A program made the position numbers and the translations under genes. From NCBI GenBank assembly GCA_964346815.1, contig CAYFWF010000003.1, forward strand, positions 316,253 through 380,252: a DNA stretch of 64,000 bases. Reading direction: 5' to 3'. The DNA is from CAYFWF01 sp964346815 (lineage in GTDB: Bacteria > Acidobacteriota > Aminicenantia > Aminicenantales > Aminicenantaceae). Under the pieces are notes generated by a model. It saw only the letters and a program-made list of their open reading frames with translations, ran no database searches and was not told where the DNA came from. Positions 1 through 7,183 of this stretch are shown here, piece after piece. Within the stretch, counting starts at the first letter, position 1; each line of letters begins with the position of its first letter.

Positions 1-2
1 TG

Positions 3-257
3 AACGGCCTCAATCTCCCCCGGTCTTCAATAAAACAATTTGAAGCAGGAAGAGCGATAAAAAGAAATCAGCTGAAAAAAGGGGACCTGCTCTTTTTTGT
101 CACCTCAAAGAATCAAAGGATCTCACATGTGGGAATTTATGTAGGAAATGAAATGTTCGTCCATGCTCCTGGAAAGGACAAGAAAATCCAAAAAGACTCT
201 TTGGCTGACATCTATTTCAGGAGCCGTTTCGCAGGTGCCTGTACCTACCTGGAGTAA
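3..257 (+). CDS. NlpC/P60-family cell-wall hydrolase, C-terminal part
   Basis: The window opens inside this gene. Frame 3 is open from the first bases to TAA at 255-257 and gives the last 84 residues. It shows the family core GDLLFF, then ISHVGIYVG and FVHAPG, which is the second half of an NlpC/P60 papain-like fold. The His of SHVGIY sits where the family's catalytic His lies; the catalytic Cys would be upstream of the window. Family members cut peptide bonds in peptidoglycan stems, in the periplasm or outside the cell. The signal peptide and any SH3-like domains cannot be judged. The family call is fairly sure; the exact substrate is not. Confidence 0.75.
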   Translation, partial: NGLNLPRSSIKQFEAGRAIKRNQLKKGDLLFFVTSKNQRISHVGIYVGNEMFVHAPGKDKKIQKDSLADIYFRSRFAGACTYLE

Positions 258-327
258 CTGATCCCAGCTCAATCCTTTTTATAAACGATAAGGCACTCTA
301 GTCGAGTTACCATTCGGCAGAAATCTT

Positions 328-336
328 TGCTATGAT
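328..336 (+). promoter_or_regulatory. Extended -10 promoter of the VOC gene
   Basis: TGCTATGAT is an extended -10 element (TGnTATGAT). A weak -35 (TTACCA) lies 18 bases upstream. Transcription would start near 343, leaving a leader of about 24 bases before the ATG at 367. Confidence 0.4.
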
Positions 337-366
337 ATGAGTTGAAGTTGATTCATGGAGGTAAAT

Positions 367-849
367 ATGCCGGAGAGAGCTCCACAGCCCGTCCCTGAAG
401 GGATGCATACCGTCACTGTTCATCTTTGGTTCAACGGAAATTGTCAAGAAGCCATTGATTTCTACCAAAATGCTTTCGGAGCAGAGCTTGCCGAGCCGCC
501 TGTCTCAGGGCCTGATGGGAAAGGAATCATACACGCTATGCTAAAGCTCGGTAACTCAAAAATCATGATGACGGATGCCTGGCCCGGAAATTGGGAGCAG
601 GGTCCAAAAGACAGCGCCAGCGCCAGTCTGTGGTGCTATGTGGAAGACTGCGATGCACTCTTCAACCGAGCCGTCGAGGCCGGCTGCGATGTGCTGGAAG
701 AGATGATGGATGCGTTCTGGGGCGATCGAAACGGCAAGATAAAAGATCCCTATGGCCATTGCTGGTCATTTGCGAGTCAGAAGTGGATCCTTACCGAAGA
801 CGAATTGCAAGAGCGGATGCAGGAGTGGCTCAAGAGCCTGAAGCAATAG
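367..849 (+). CDS. VOC-family (PhnB/glyoxalase-like) protein
   Basis: A protein of 160 residues with the PhnB-like vicinal-oxygen-chelate pattern: HTVTVHLWFNGNCQEAIDFY at the start, FGAEL, then GKIKDPYGHCWSFAS near the end. In the family these beta-alpha-beta-beta-beta units form a metal or ligand pocket. PhnB-like members are mostly of unknown function and cytosolic. The start is taken at 367 and not at the in-frame ATG at 355, because GGAGGT at 357-362 is an ideal ribosome site only for 367. It stands alone, with its own promoter. A C-terminal helix (LTEDELQERMQEWLKSL) follows the fold. The family is clear, the substrate unknown. Confidence 0.85.
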   Translation: MPERAPQPVPEGMHTVTVHLWFNGNCQEAIDFYQNAFGAELAEPPVSGPDGKGIIHAMLKLGNSKIMMTDAWPGNWEQGPKDSASASLWCYVEDCDALFNRAVEAGCDVLEEMMDAFWGDRNGKIKDPYGHCWSFASQKWILTEDELQERMQEWLKSLKQ

Positions 850-895
850 GACTACACTCAATCCCTTTATAGGACCGCACGTTATAAGTGGTGTT

Positions 896-1100
896 TTATT
901 CCAAAGGCCATTTCAGAAACTCCAGTACTATTTCATTAACCACCTCAGCTTGTACGACAGTCAAATCGTGACCGGCATCGGGAATAAGCCTTGCAAACGA
1001 AGTCATCGGGAGTCCTAATCTTTCGCTGGAAAATACTCCATCCGAAATCGTAAATATTGTCCTCGAGTCCGCTTATCCTTACAAAAGTCTTTCCGTATGA
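896..1100 (-). pseudogene. Decayed alpha/beta-hydrolase C-terminus
   Basis: The 396-base gap between the VOC gene and the M14 peptidase is not empty. Read on the minus strand, it ends in a hydrolase-like tail with LIPDAGHDLTVVQAEVV and a stop at 896-898. The GHD is the position of the catalytic His in alpha/beta hydrolases such as proline iminopeptidase-like enzymes. Further upstream this frame meets a stop, and a second frame (KTFVRISGLED..IYDFGWSIF) continues instead, so at least one frameshift separates the pieces. No start codon or nucleophile elbow is left. I read it as a relic; the parent family is likely but not certain. Confidence 0.4.
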
Positions 1101-1130
1101 ATATCATATCTCCCGTCAATGACCCGGCGA

Positions 1131-1159
1131 TTGACAGGGAAATGCAAATTATTTGATAT
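1131..1159 (+). promoter_or_regulatory. Possible promoter of the M14 peptidase gene
   Basis: A perfect -35 TTGACA (1131-1136) is followed after 17 bases by a poor -10 (TGATAT). The leader to the ATG at 1247 would be about 80 bases. The weak -10 keeps confidence low. Confidence 0.3.
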
Positions 1160-1246
1160 TTTGAGTTGAAAATGAATGACGATCCAAGATATTAATTAGG
1201 ATGTGAATCTCCCATCAAATTCAATTTCTATCCAAGGAGGATCATC

Positions 1247-3841
1247 ATGAAATATAAGACAAAATTGCTTCACGGTTTTCGCATATTTGTGCTGTTGTTT
1301 ATCACCCTGGGATTCATGACCCCCTCGATAGTAGCACAAAAAACGGTCACATCTCCCGAAGAATTCTTTGGATTCAAACTCGGAAGCGATAGGAAAATGG
1401 CCAGGTGGGATAAAATCGTCGCATACTATGAGCTCTTGGAAAAGGAAAGCGGTAAGATCAAGGTCATCGATATGGGGCCATCCACCATGGGCCATCCTTT
1501 CCTTGTAGTCATCATCTCCTCGCAAGAGAATCTGGCCAACCTGGAGCGTCTCCAGAAAGTCAATGCCAAACTCAGCGACCCGCGTGGAATAGATGAGGAG
1601 GAAATAAAAAAATTAGTCGAAGAGGGCAAAGCAGTTATCTGTCAGTCCATGAGCCTTCATGCGACAGAGATCGGAGGCACACAGATGGCCCCAGAGCTGA
1701 CGTATGACCTCTTATCCGGGGAAGATAAGGAAACACAGCGGATCCTGAATAATGTGGTTTTCTTCTTGATACCTAGCTTCAATCCGGACGGCCAGATCAT
1801 GGTCACCGATTGGTACCATAAGACTCTAGGAACAGAATACGAGGGCTCGAGTCTTCCCTGGCTGTATCACAAGTATGTCGGACATGACAATAATCGGGAC
1901 GGCGACTTCCTCAACATGATTGAATCGGTTTACGCAGCCAAGATTTTGTATAGAGATTGGGTGCCTCAGGCTTACCTTGACCATCACCATATGGGAAGCT
2001 CCGGCGCCCGGTTCTACATTCCCCCTTACTGCGATCCGATCCGTCCTTTTGCCGATCCCCTTATCTGGCGCGAGATGAGCTGGTACGGTGCCCACATGGC
2101 ATATAAATTGGAAGAAAACAATAAAGCTGGTATCCTCAACGGCGCCCAGTATCCGGGCTGGGGACACTTCGGATGGCACTGGATCACTCCTTTCCACAAT
2201 ATTGCCGGAATGCTCACAGAGTCGGCCAGCACACAACTTGCCACTCCTATTTATATCCATCCTGAACAACTCCGCGCAAGGGCCAGGCAGTTTCCAGAAT
2301 ACGAGGCTCAGTCGACCTTTCCCAATCCTTGGTTAGGCGGCTGGTGGAGGCTCAGGGACATCGTTGAACAAAAGAAAATATCGGCTTGGGCTCTTCTGGA
2401 TCTGGCAGCTCGCCATAAAGAAACAGTCCTCTGGAATGCGTATCTCAAAGCCAGAAGACAGACAGAACGAGGAGCAAACGGAAAGCCAAAGGCCTATGTT
2501 GTTCCGATGAATCAACATGATCCATTAACTGCTGTGAAAATGATTAACACGCTCCTCATGTCAGGTATAGAGATCAAACAGACACACAAAGAATTCAGGG
2601 TGGGAAATTCGATCTACCCAGAGGCATCATTCATCATTTCTTTGGCCCAGCCCAAGATGGGCTTGATCAGGAATCTGCTGGGACAGACACTTTATCCGGA
2701 AAACGAGTGGACTTTCAACGATGATGGATCGCCTCTTCGTCCTTATGACCTTGCTACACATACCATGAATGAGTTTATGGGCGTTCGAGTCGATCCGATT
2801 GAAGAAGTGGTTGAGGGGAACTTTCAGATAGTGGACGGAAAAGTGCCGGTTTCAGGAACGGTTGACACTGGTGGAGTCGGCTATGCTCTCGACGGCCGGA
2901 TGAACGCAAGCTTCAAAGCTGTAAATCTCCTTCTTGATAAAGGAGTAAAGGTGCACAGGGTTGACAAGGCGATGGAAGACGATCTTCTTCCCGGTGATTT
3001 TGTCGTTTATACAGGATCTGAGGCCGTTTTCAGGGACATTGCGGAACAGACAGGAATCGATTTCAAAGCGATAAAGGCTGCGGTTACCGAAGGGACTCAT
3101 GAAGTCGAAAAACCGCGAGTGGGCATGTATCAACGTTATTATGGGGGGAATATGGACGAGGGATGGACCCGATTTCTGCTCGAGCAGTTCGCTTTTCCCT
3201 ACACATCTTTGATGGACGCGGAGATCAAGAAAGGAGACCTGAACTCAAAATATGACACCATCATTCTTCCCCATGATTCAACAGGTATGATTATGGGTGA
3301 GATTCCTCCGAGATACCGCCGGTTTATAGATGCGGTTCCTCCTGAATATCGAAGCGGCCTCGGCGAAGAAGGTGTAAGAGTGCTGAAGGATTTCGTAAAG
3401 AATGGTGGAACCCTTGTTACTCTTGGCGAAGCCAGCAGCTTTGCCATCGAAAAATTTGGACTGGGTGTGCGGAACATCGTAGACAACCTCGATTCGAAGG
3501 AATTCTTTTGTCCGGGTTCAACGCTTAAAGTGAAGTTTGACAACTCTCATCCATTGGCCTACGGAATGCCTGAAGAGGGGCTGGTTGTCTTCTATTCCAG
3601 CCAAGCCTTCGCTGTCACCTCCAGTCGGGACAGCGAACAATACGAGACCGTTGTCCGCTATAAGGAAAAAGATCTTTTGCAGAGCGGCTGGCTCATCGGG
3701 GAAGAAGTTCTCTCTAACATGCCAGCCATGCTCACTGCAAAATATGGTAAAGGAGAGGTAGTTCTCATCGGATTCCGCACCCAGCATCGCTGCCAGACTC
3801 ACGGCACATTCAAGCTTCTCTTCAACACCATGCTACGCTGA
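1247..3841 (+). CDS. Secreted M14-family zinc carboxypeptidase
   Basis: 864 residues with a Sec signal peptide (about 1-31, ending SIVAQ), so a periplasmic or exported enzyme. The M14 zinc site is visible: HATE (His138, Glu141) and the third ligand in DHHH (about 246-248). LTES near Glu325 is a candidate for the catalytic Glu. The N-terminal half is the peptidase; the C-terminal half holds a Rossmann/amidotransferase-like region (GVRVLKDFVKNGGTLVTLGE, about 705-725), typical of large M14 proteins in this bacterial group. The family removes C-terminal residues from peptides. AAGGAGG precedes the ATG. The gene is monocistronic, and the next gene converges on it. The family call is sure; specificity is not. 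Confidence 0.92.
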   Translation: MKYKTKLLHGFRIFVLLFITLGFMTPSIVAQKTVTSPEEFFGFKLGSDRKMARWDKIVAYYELLEKESGKIKVIDMGPSTMGHPFLVVIISSQENLANLERLQKVNAKLSDPRGIDEEEIKKLVEEGKAVICQSMSLHATEIGGTQMAPELTYDLLSGEDKETQRILNNVVFFLIPSFNPDGQIMVTDWYHKTLGTEYEGSSLPWLYHKYVGHDNNRDGDFLNMIESVYAAKILYRDWVPQAYLDHHHMGSSGARFYIPPYCDPIRPFADPLIWREMSWYGAHMAYKLEENNKAGILNGAQYPGWGHFGWHWITPFHNIAGMLTESASTQLATPIYIHPEQLRARARQFPEYEAQSTFPNPWLGGWWRLRDIVEQKKISAWALLDLAARHKETVLWNAYLKARRQTERGANGKPKAYVVPMNQHDPLTAVKMINTLLMSGIEIKQTHKEFRVGNSIYPEASFIISLAQPKMGLIRNLLGQTLYPENEWTFNDDGSPLRPYDLATHTMNEFMGVRVDPIEEVVEGNFQIVDGKVPVSGTVDTGGVGYALDGRMNASFKAVNLLLDKGVKVHRVDKAMEDDLLPGDFVVYTGSEAVFRDIAEQTGIDFKAIKAAVTEGTHEVEKPRVGMYQRYYGGNMDEGWTRFLLEQFAFPYTSLMDAEIKKGDLNSKYDTIILPHDSTGMIMGEIPPRYRRFIDAVPPEYRSGLGEEGVRVLKDFVKNGGTLVTLGEASSFAIEKFGLGVRNIVDNLDSKEFFCPGSTLKVKFDNSHPLAYGMPEEGLVVFYSSQAFAVTSSRDSEQYETVVRYKEKDLLQSGWLIGEEVLSNMPAMLTAKYGKGEVVLIGFRTQHRCQTHGTFKLLFNTMLR

Positions 3842-3942
3842 TGTCAGGATTCAAAAGAACGTTTCTATTCAAGCTATATAATTTCTTTCTTTATCGAAAT
3901 CCATAAATTTTTAACTGGGATTCATTAGGTATCCGATGCGGA

Positions 3943-5280
3943 TTATAAGGTAAGAGTCTGGTGAGCGGAAGCTAAGAGGGCTCTTACCGGAATACCATAG
4001 GGGCAAGCGGATTCACAGTATCCCGCACAATCCTGACATTTATCCGCCTTCTTTGATTTTAGGGCTGCATATTTTGATATGGCATGCTTTTCCCGTCTTT
4101 GGGCCACAAAATAATGATCGTAACGCATGATGGTGTTGACCGGAACTTCATACGGACATTCCGGCTCGCACAAGCCACAAGCATGACGGCAGTAAAGGCT
4201 TCCACACTCCCTTCCATATGCAGATAAAAGCTCTTTGTCTTGAGGCATGAGCCTGCTTCCTGATAGTTTAAGATAATCGCGCATTTCTTCGTAGTTCAAT
4301 ACAGTCACACAAACCGTATGCACATTCGGGTTGCTCAACACAAACCGGATGGCGGCATCCCGGATTTCTTTATCACTTTTCAGGTTGTGCCTTTTAATGA
4401 ATTCCTGAGCATTCTCCACCTTTTTCTCCATTCGTTCCACATTCTCTCTCTCCTCGGCACTCAATTCTTTTCCTTTAGAATAGCGCGACCTTTCCAGCCA
4501 TTCCTTCATATGGTTATAGGACCGAATAGGATTGGTCTTCATCAATGTTGTCCCTATATTCTTTTGGCCGCACACTTCGAGAACTCGTTCGCTCTGATCT
4601 TCTTTGAGGAAATTGTAGGCTAAAAGCATTACATCAAACCGTCCATCCTCTGCAGCGGCAAGTAAAATCTTTTCCATGGGCTCCTTGGGCTTTTTCATCC
4701 ACCATTGGGAGCCGTGATGGGAGACGCCTACAAATCTGATCTTCCCCTCTTTCTTCAACTGTTCGGTTGCATCATGAAATCCTTCCGTTTTCAGCATATC
4801 CACTGTTTCAGGGCTGGATATCATCAGGCAGTCCAGATAATCTGTCTGGAGAGCTTCCATCACCCTGTATGCTCTTTTTAAAAAGCCCTCTTTGGTAATA
4901 CCCTGCCTCCCGATCCTCCTGATAGAAGTATCGGCCATAAGTTTGGAGCTTATGAAAAGGGAGCTTCTTACTCTGCCTTTTATGGAGTCTCCGATCTTCC
5001 GCCCATGCTGGCCGTAGCTCTCAGACGTATCGATATAATTCACTCCGGCATCCAGAAGCCCCCTGAATGGACCCGGATCGTCGAAATCGCCGGTTCCCAG
5101 ATCAGAGACCTTGAAACCGGTCCGTCCTAAGGTGCGGTACTCTTTGATTCGAAGTGCCTTTGAAATGGACTCATCTTGTTTGCAGGAAATACCAATCCGG
5201 CTCAATATCCCGCCGCTCAGCAAACCTAATGTAGACTTTCTGATAAAATTTCGTCTGTTCAGGTTTTTTATTCCAGTCAT
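3943..5280 (-). CDS. TAT-exported aldo/keto reductase with ferredoxin-like C-terminus
   Basis: 445 residues. It starts with a twin-arginine-type signal (NRRNFIRKSTLGLLSGG, then a Cys at GISC that could be lipidated). The aldo/keto reductase barrel follows: EYRTLGRTGFKVSDLG, GVNYIDTSESYG (Asp and catalytic Tyr) and VGVSHHG. The C-terminal 90 residues carry Cys-rich ferredoxin-like stretches (CRHACGLCEPECPYEVP and CQDCAGYCESACPYGIP), probably for two 4Fe-4S clusters. Such proteins are NAD(P)H or electron-carrier-linked oxidoreductases of unknown substrate. The ATG at 5280 is preferred over GTG 5292, because GGAG lies six bases upstream of it. A sigma-54 promoter and tandem activator sites lie directly upstream. 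Confidence 0.88.
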   Translation of the reverse strand: MTGIKNLNRRNFIRKSTLGLLSGGILSRIGISCKQDESISKALRIKEYRTLGRTGFKVSDLGTGDFDDPGPFRGLLDAGVNYIDTSESYGQHGRKIGDSIKGRVRSSLFISSKLMADTSIRRIGRQGITKEGFLKRAYRVMEALQTDYLDCLMISSPETVDMLKTEGFHDATEQLKKEGKIRFVGVSHHGSQWWMKKPKEPMEKILLAAAEDGRFDVMLLAYNFLKEDQSERVLEVCGQKNIGTTLMKTNPIRSYNHMKEWLERSRYSKGKELSAEERENVERMEKKVENAQEFIKRHNLKSDKEIRDAAIRFVLSNPNVHTVCVTVLNYEEMRDYLKLSGSRLMPQDKELLSAYGRECGSLYCRHACGLCEPECPYEVPVNTIMRYDHYFVAQRREKHAISKYAALKSKKADKCQDCAGYCESACPYGIPVRALLASAHQTLTL

Positions 5281-5348
5281 TTTTTGCTCCACTCGTTCGA
5301 TTGTGATCGCCCGTGCCTATGGAGAGCGCGGCCATCTCATCAAGGGTT

Positions 5349-5364
5349 GCAGGAAATGTGCCAA
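5349..5364 (-). promoter_or_regulatory. Sigma-54 promoter of the aldo/keto reductase gene
   Basis: On the minus strand TTGGCAC is followed by TGCA, with the -24 GG and -12 GC exactly 10 bases apart. It is close to the sigma-54 consensus. The start of transcription would be near 5337, giving a leader of about 57 bases to the ATG at 5280. The tandem repeat at 5404-5440 sits 41 bases upstream of the -24 element. Confidence 0.65.
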
Positions 5365-5403
5365 TTCTTCTCCTGGGGTTTTTTCATATCATGAGATGAA
5401 GGA

Positions 5404-5440
5404 TGTCCATTAATGAACGGTTTACATCCGTATCCGGACA
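5404..5440. promoter_or_regulatory. Tandem 16-bp activator sites (UAS pair A)
   Basis: Two sites of the form TGTYC-N6-GRACA: TGTCC-ATTAAT-GAACG at 5404-5419 and CATCC-GTATCC-GGACA at 5425-5440. Their starts are 21 bp apart, so both lie on one face of the helix. They match pairs at 11498, 31785, 40876 and 55344. Inferred to bind a sigma-54 enhancer-binding protein controlling the aldo/keto reductase gene. The rest of 5281-5584 holds the sigma-54 promoter and nothing else I can name. Confidence 0.55.
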
Positions 5441-5584
5441 GCCACAAATGTCAGTGAAAAGCATTGCTTTCGTTGACCGTATGATTCGGAGATATTCTAA
5501 GTCAGGCAGGGGAGAGGAATCGTGACCGATCCCGAAGAAGCGAAATAGAGATCACGCCTTCCTTATCGAGGATTTAAAACGAAC

Positions 5585-5683
5585 TTAAAAAACGAAAAAT
5601 ATCAAGATAAGACATGCCAGAATACCAACAGATATTATAGAAATAACAGTACCGGGATGAGTTTTTTTCAACAGTTTCGTCAT
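5585..5683 (-). CDS. 32-residue single-pass membrane peptide
   Basis: A short frame of 32 codons: a positively charged head (MTKLLKKTHPG) followed by about 20 hydrophobic residues (VISIISVGILACLILIFFVF) up to the stop. GAGGAGG lies five bases before the ATG, among the best ribosome sites in the window, which is the main reason to believe it. The head with three Lys predicts an N-inside inner-membrane segment. No homologue is recognised. It could be a regulatory small membrane protein or the hydrophobic peptide of a toxin-antitoxin pair, but no antisense partner is visible. It lies upstream of the aldo/keto reductase and separated from it by that gene's own control region. Confidence 0.5.
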   Translation of the reverse strand: MTKLLKKTHPGTVISIISVGILACLILIFFVF

Positions 5684-5870
5684 GTCAACCTCCTCAAATA
5701 TGGACAAAAATCACTCTATTCTTAGAAACGAATCTTTGGCTGAAAAGTTCCCTTTTCTTTTCGTATTCCTGTAATTGAGGGAATTCCTTTCTCCAACCCC
5801 AGCACCGATAAATACGTATTCTATAATGTTGACCATTGATGTCGAACAACAGCTTGGAAGGATTTATCAA

Positions 5871-6070
5871 ATGAGATCAGCAAAAAAGCTAACTTTAGGT
5901 GAAGTCTTGGCCTTGCTCGGAGGCGCAGGAATTATACTTGGGCCACTGCTCGGCTTTCAGACCTCGGAAGGCCTTGGAGTTTTATTCTTGGCTTTATTTT
6001 TGGAGTACTGGCAGGGACAGGGTTTGCACTTTCGCTCTTCGGCTTCCATGAAAGGAAAAAAGGAGAATGA
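5871..6070 (+). pseudogene. Small two-helix membrane protein with apparent frameshift
   Basis: From ATG 5871 (GGAAGG upstream) the frame reads MRSAKKLTLGEVLALLGGAG and a hydrophobic stretch to FQTSEG. It then changes character at about 5970-5973. In the neighbouring frame the protein continues sensibly as PWSFILGFIFGVLAGTGFAL, with a second membrane helix and a charged tail FHERKKGE, stopping at 6068-6070. One missing base in the ggcc run joins them into a protein of about 66 residues. Without the correction the first frame runs on to 6209. No family recognised. Either a recent frameshift or a sequencing indel. Confidence 0.5.
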
Positions 6071-6071
6071 A

Positions 6072-6209
6072 ATGTTTACAAAAAATGATGAAGTTGCCCC
6101 AAGGCCTCAGCTTGAAGGTATAGAGTACAAGACCCTCGCCTTCGGGGAGAGGACAAGACTGAGATCTCGCAAGATCCATTTAATGTCCAATGTCTTGAAA
6201 AATACCTGA
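6072..6209 (+). CDS. Short ORF resembling a cupin N-terminus
   Basis: 45 residues from ATG 6072, with AAGGAG just upstream, overlapping the end of the preceding small membrane protein. The middle, LEGIEYKTLAFGERTRL, resembles the opening strands of small cupin proteins (GI.YKTL.YGEKT), but the His-containing barrel motifs are missing and the last 15 residues look unrelated. Probably a truncated cupin. It could be translationally coupled to the gene before it. Function not assignable. Confidence 0.35.
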   Translation: MFTKNDEVAPRPQLEGIEYKTLAFGERTRLRSRKIHLMSNVLKNT

Positions 6210-6267
6210 GGGGATATTAAGATAAACATAACATTTTTAAAAATGATCGGTCATACAAGAAAGTAGC

Positions 6268-6678
6268 ATGACAGTCGTAGAATTGGGCGTTAGCGAATGG
6301 CTAGCGATTATTACCCATTTAAAAAAATGGGCTGCAAATTTAGTACGTGCCAAGTCGGAGAGAAAAAGACAATCTAAAGATGCCTTACGGGCTGTGATAA
6401 AGGCAGTCCGAGAGACAGCGATTTATCTGCGTCTCCTCAGGGAAGGACGTCCGAAATCTATTGCCAGAGAAAAAAAATTGTCTTTGCTTTGGACTGAATT
6501 GTCGTTCAGGTTAGAAGATCTCAGTCTGAAAAAATTGGCAAACCGTTGCGGCATCCTGGGAAGATATTGGGCGGATCCTGCAGCCTTTAAAAAAAGTTTT
6601 CTCGACAGCCCCGATATCGTCCGCCTGTTGGACATCGAAAAACTCGCTTATGCCAGCTTGAAGGCTTTGAAAAAATAG
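6268..6678 (+). CDS. Hypothetical helical protein
   Basis: 136 residues, not recognised. The sequence is almost wholly alpha-helical, rich in Lys, Arg and Leu, without signal peptide or membrane segment. Helices run roughly 7-45, 46-62, 70-85 and 100-136, with GRPKSIAREKKLSLLWTEL and DIEKLAYASLKALKK as the most regular. The pattern would suit a four-helix bundle. The ribosome site before ATG 6268 is weak. It stands between the small decayed genes and a PadR-permease operon and shares no promoter with the latter. It could be a stand-alone signalling or effector-associated helical domain; that is only a guess. Confidence 0.6.
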   Translation: MTVVELGVSEWLAIITHLKKWAANLVRAKSERKRQSKDALRAVIKAVRETAIYLRLLREGRPKSIAREKKLSLLWTELSFRLEDLSLKKLANRCGILGRYWADPAAFKKSFLDSPDIVRLLDIEKLAYASLKALKK

Positions 6679-6793
6679 ACATGACGGCCCGAACCTGAAT
6701 TCTTTTTTTTTGCTTTCCCTGATTACTCGATTTCCTTTCAGTATTGCATCGGACGATAAACCTGAAAGAACAGAGATTTACCACGAAAAAATC

Positions 6794-6836
6794 TTGACAA
6801 GCTTTCTTATATGTTTTATTTTGTAAGGGATATAAG
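6794..6836 (+). promoter_or_regulatory. PadR-operon promoter with operator-like dyad
   Basis: TTGACA (6794-6799), 17 bases, then TATTTT (6817-6822). A perfect 7-bp inverted repeat, CTTATAT (6806-6812) and ATATAAG (6830-6836), brackets the -10, as expected for autorepression by the PadR encoded next. The block GATATnAGGTTA after it recurs at the same distance in the promoter at 34388-34440. Confidence 0.55.
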
Positions 6837-6850
6837 GTTATGAGGCAAAA

Positions 6851-7171
6851 GTGAAGTTCTTGTCCCGTCCGGAAGAAATCATTCTGTTCACGATCTTGAA
6901 GTTAGGAGAGGACGCCTATTGTGTTCCGATAAGAACGAAAGCTTCAGAAATTTCAGGTAAAAAATGGTCCTTTGGCGCGGTATATGTCCCCCTCCATCGC
7001 CTGGAAAAGAAGGGGCTTGTGAAATCATACTTCGATGATCCGACCCCCAAAAGGGGAGGCAGAAGCAGGCGAATATATAAGATAACTCCGGCGGGCTTGA
7101 AAGCCCTGGCCGAAGTCCAAGAACTTCAAAAGAAAATGTGGACCGAAGTCCCAGAATTTTCTAAAGAATAG
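6851..7171 (+). CDS. PadR-family transcriptional regulator
   Basis: 106 residues starting with GTG, with GAGG five bases upstream. It is a winged-helix PadR protein: helices around LSRPEEIILFTILKL, then GAVYVPLHRLEKKGLVKSYF (recognition helix and wing), then TPKRGGRSRRIYKITPAG. PadR proteins bind DNA as dimers and usually repress a neighbouring transporter gene until a ligand is bound. This one is of the short type paired with orphan permeases in Acidobacteria. It sits 12 bases before the permease, certainly in one operon. It is most like the regulator at 34449. Confidence 0.9.
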   Translation: MKFLSRPEEIILFTILKLGEDAYCVPIRTKASEISGKKWSFGAVYVPLHRLEKKGLVKSYFDDPTPKRGGRSRRIYKITPAGLKALAEVQELQKKMWTEVPEFSKE

Positions 7172-7183
7172 GATTGTTTCTTC

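Noticed and set aside
313..331. A sigma-54-like element (CGGCAG..TTTGCT) before the VOC gene
   Set aside because: Spacing is 11 bases; the extended -10 TGCTATGAT explains the same region better.
355..369. ATG 355 as start of the VOC gene
   Set aside because: It overlaps the GGAGGT ribosome site that serves ATG 367.
5822..5827. TATAAT before the small membrane gene as its promoter
   Set aside because: No -35 at any acceptable distance.
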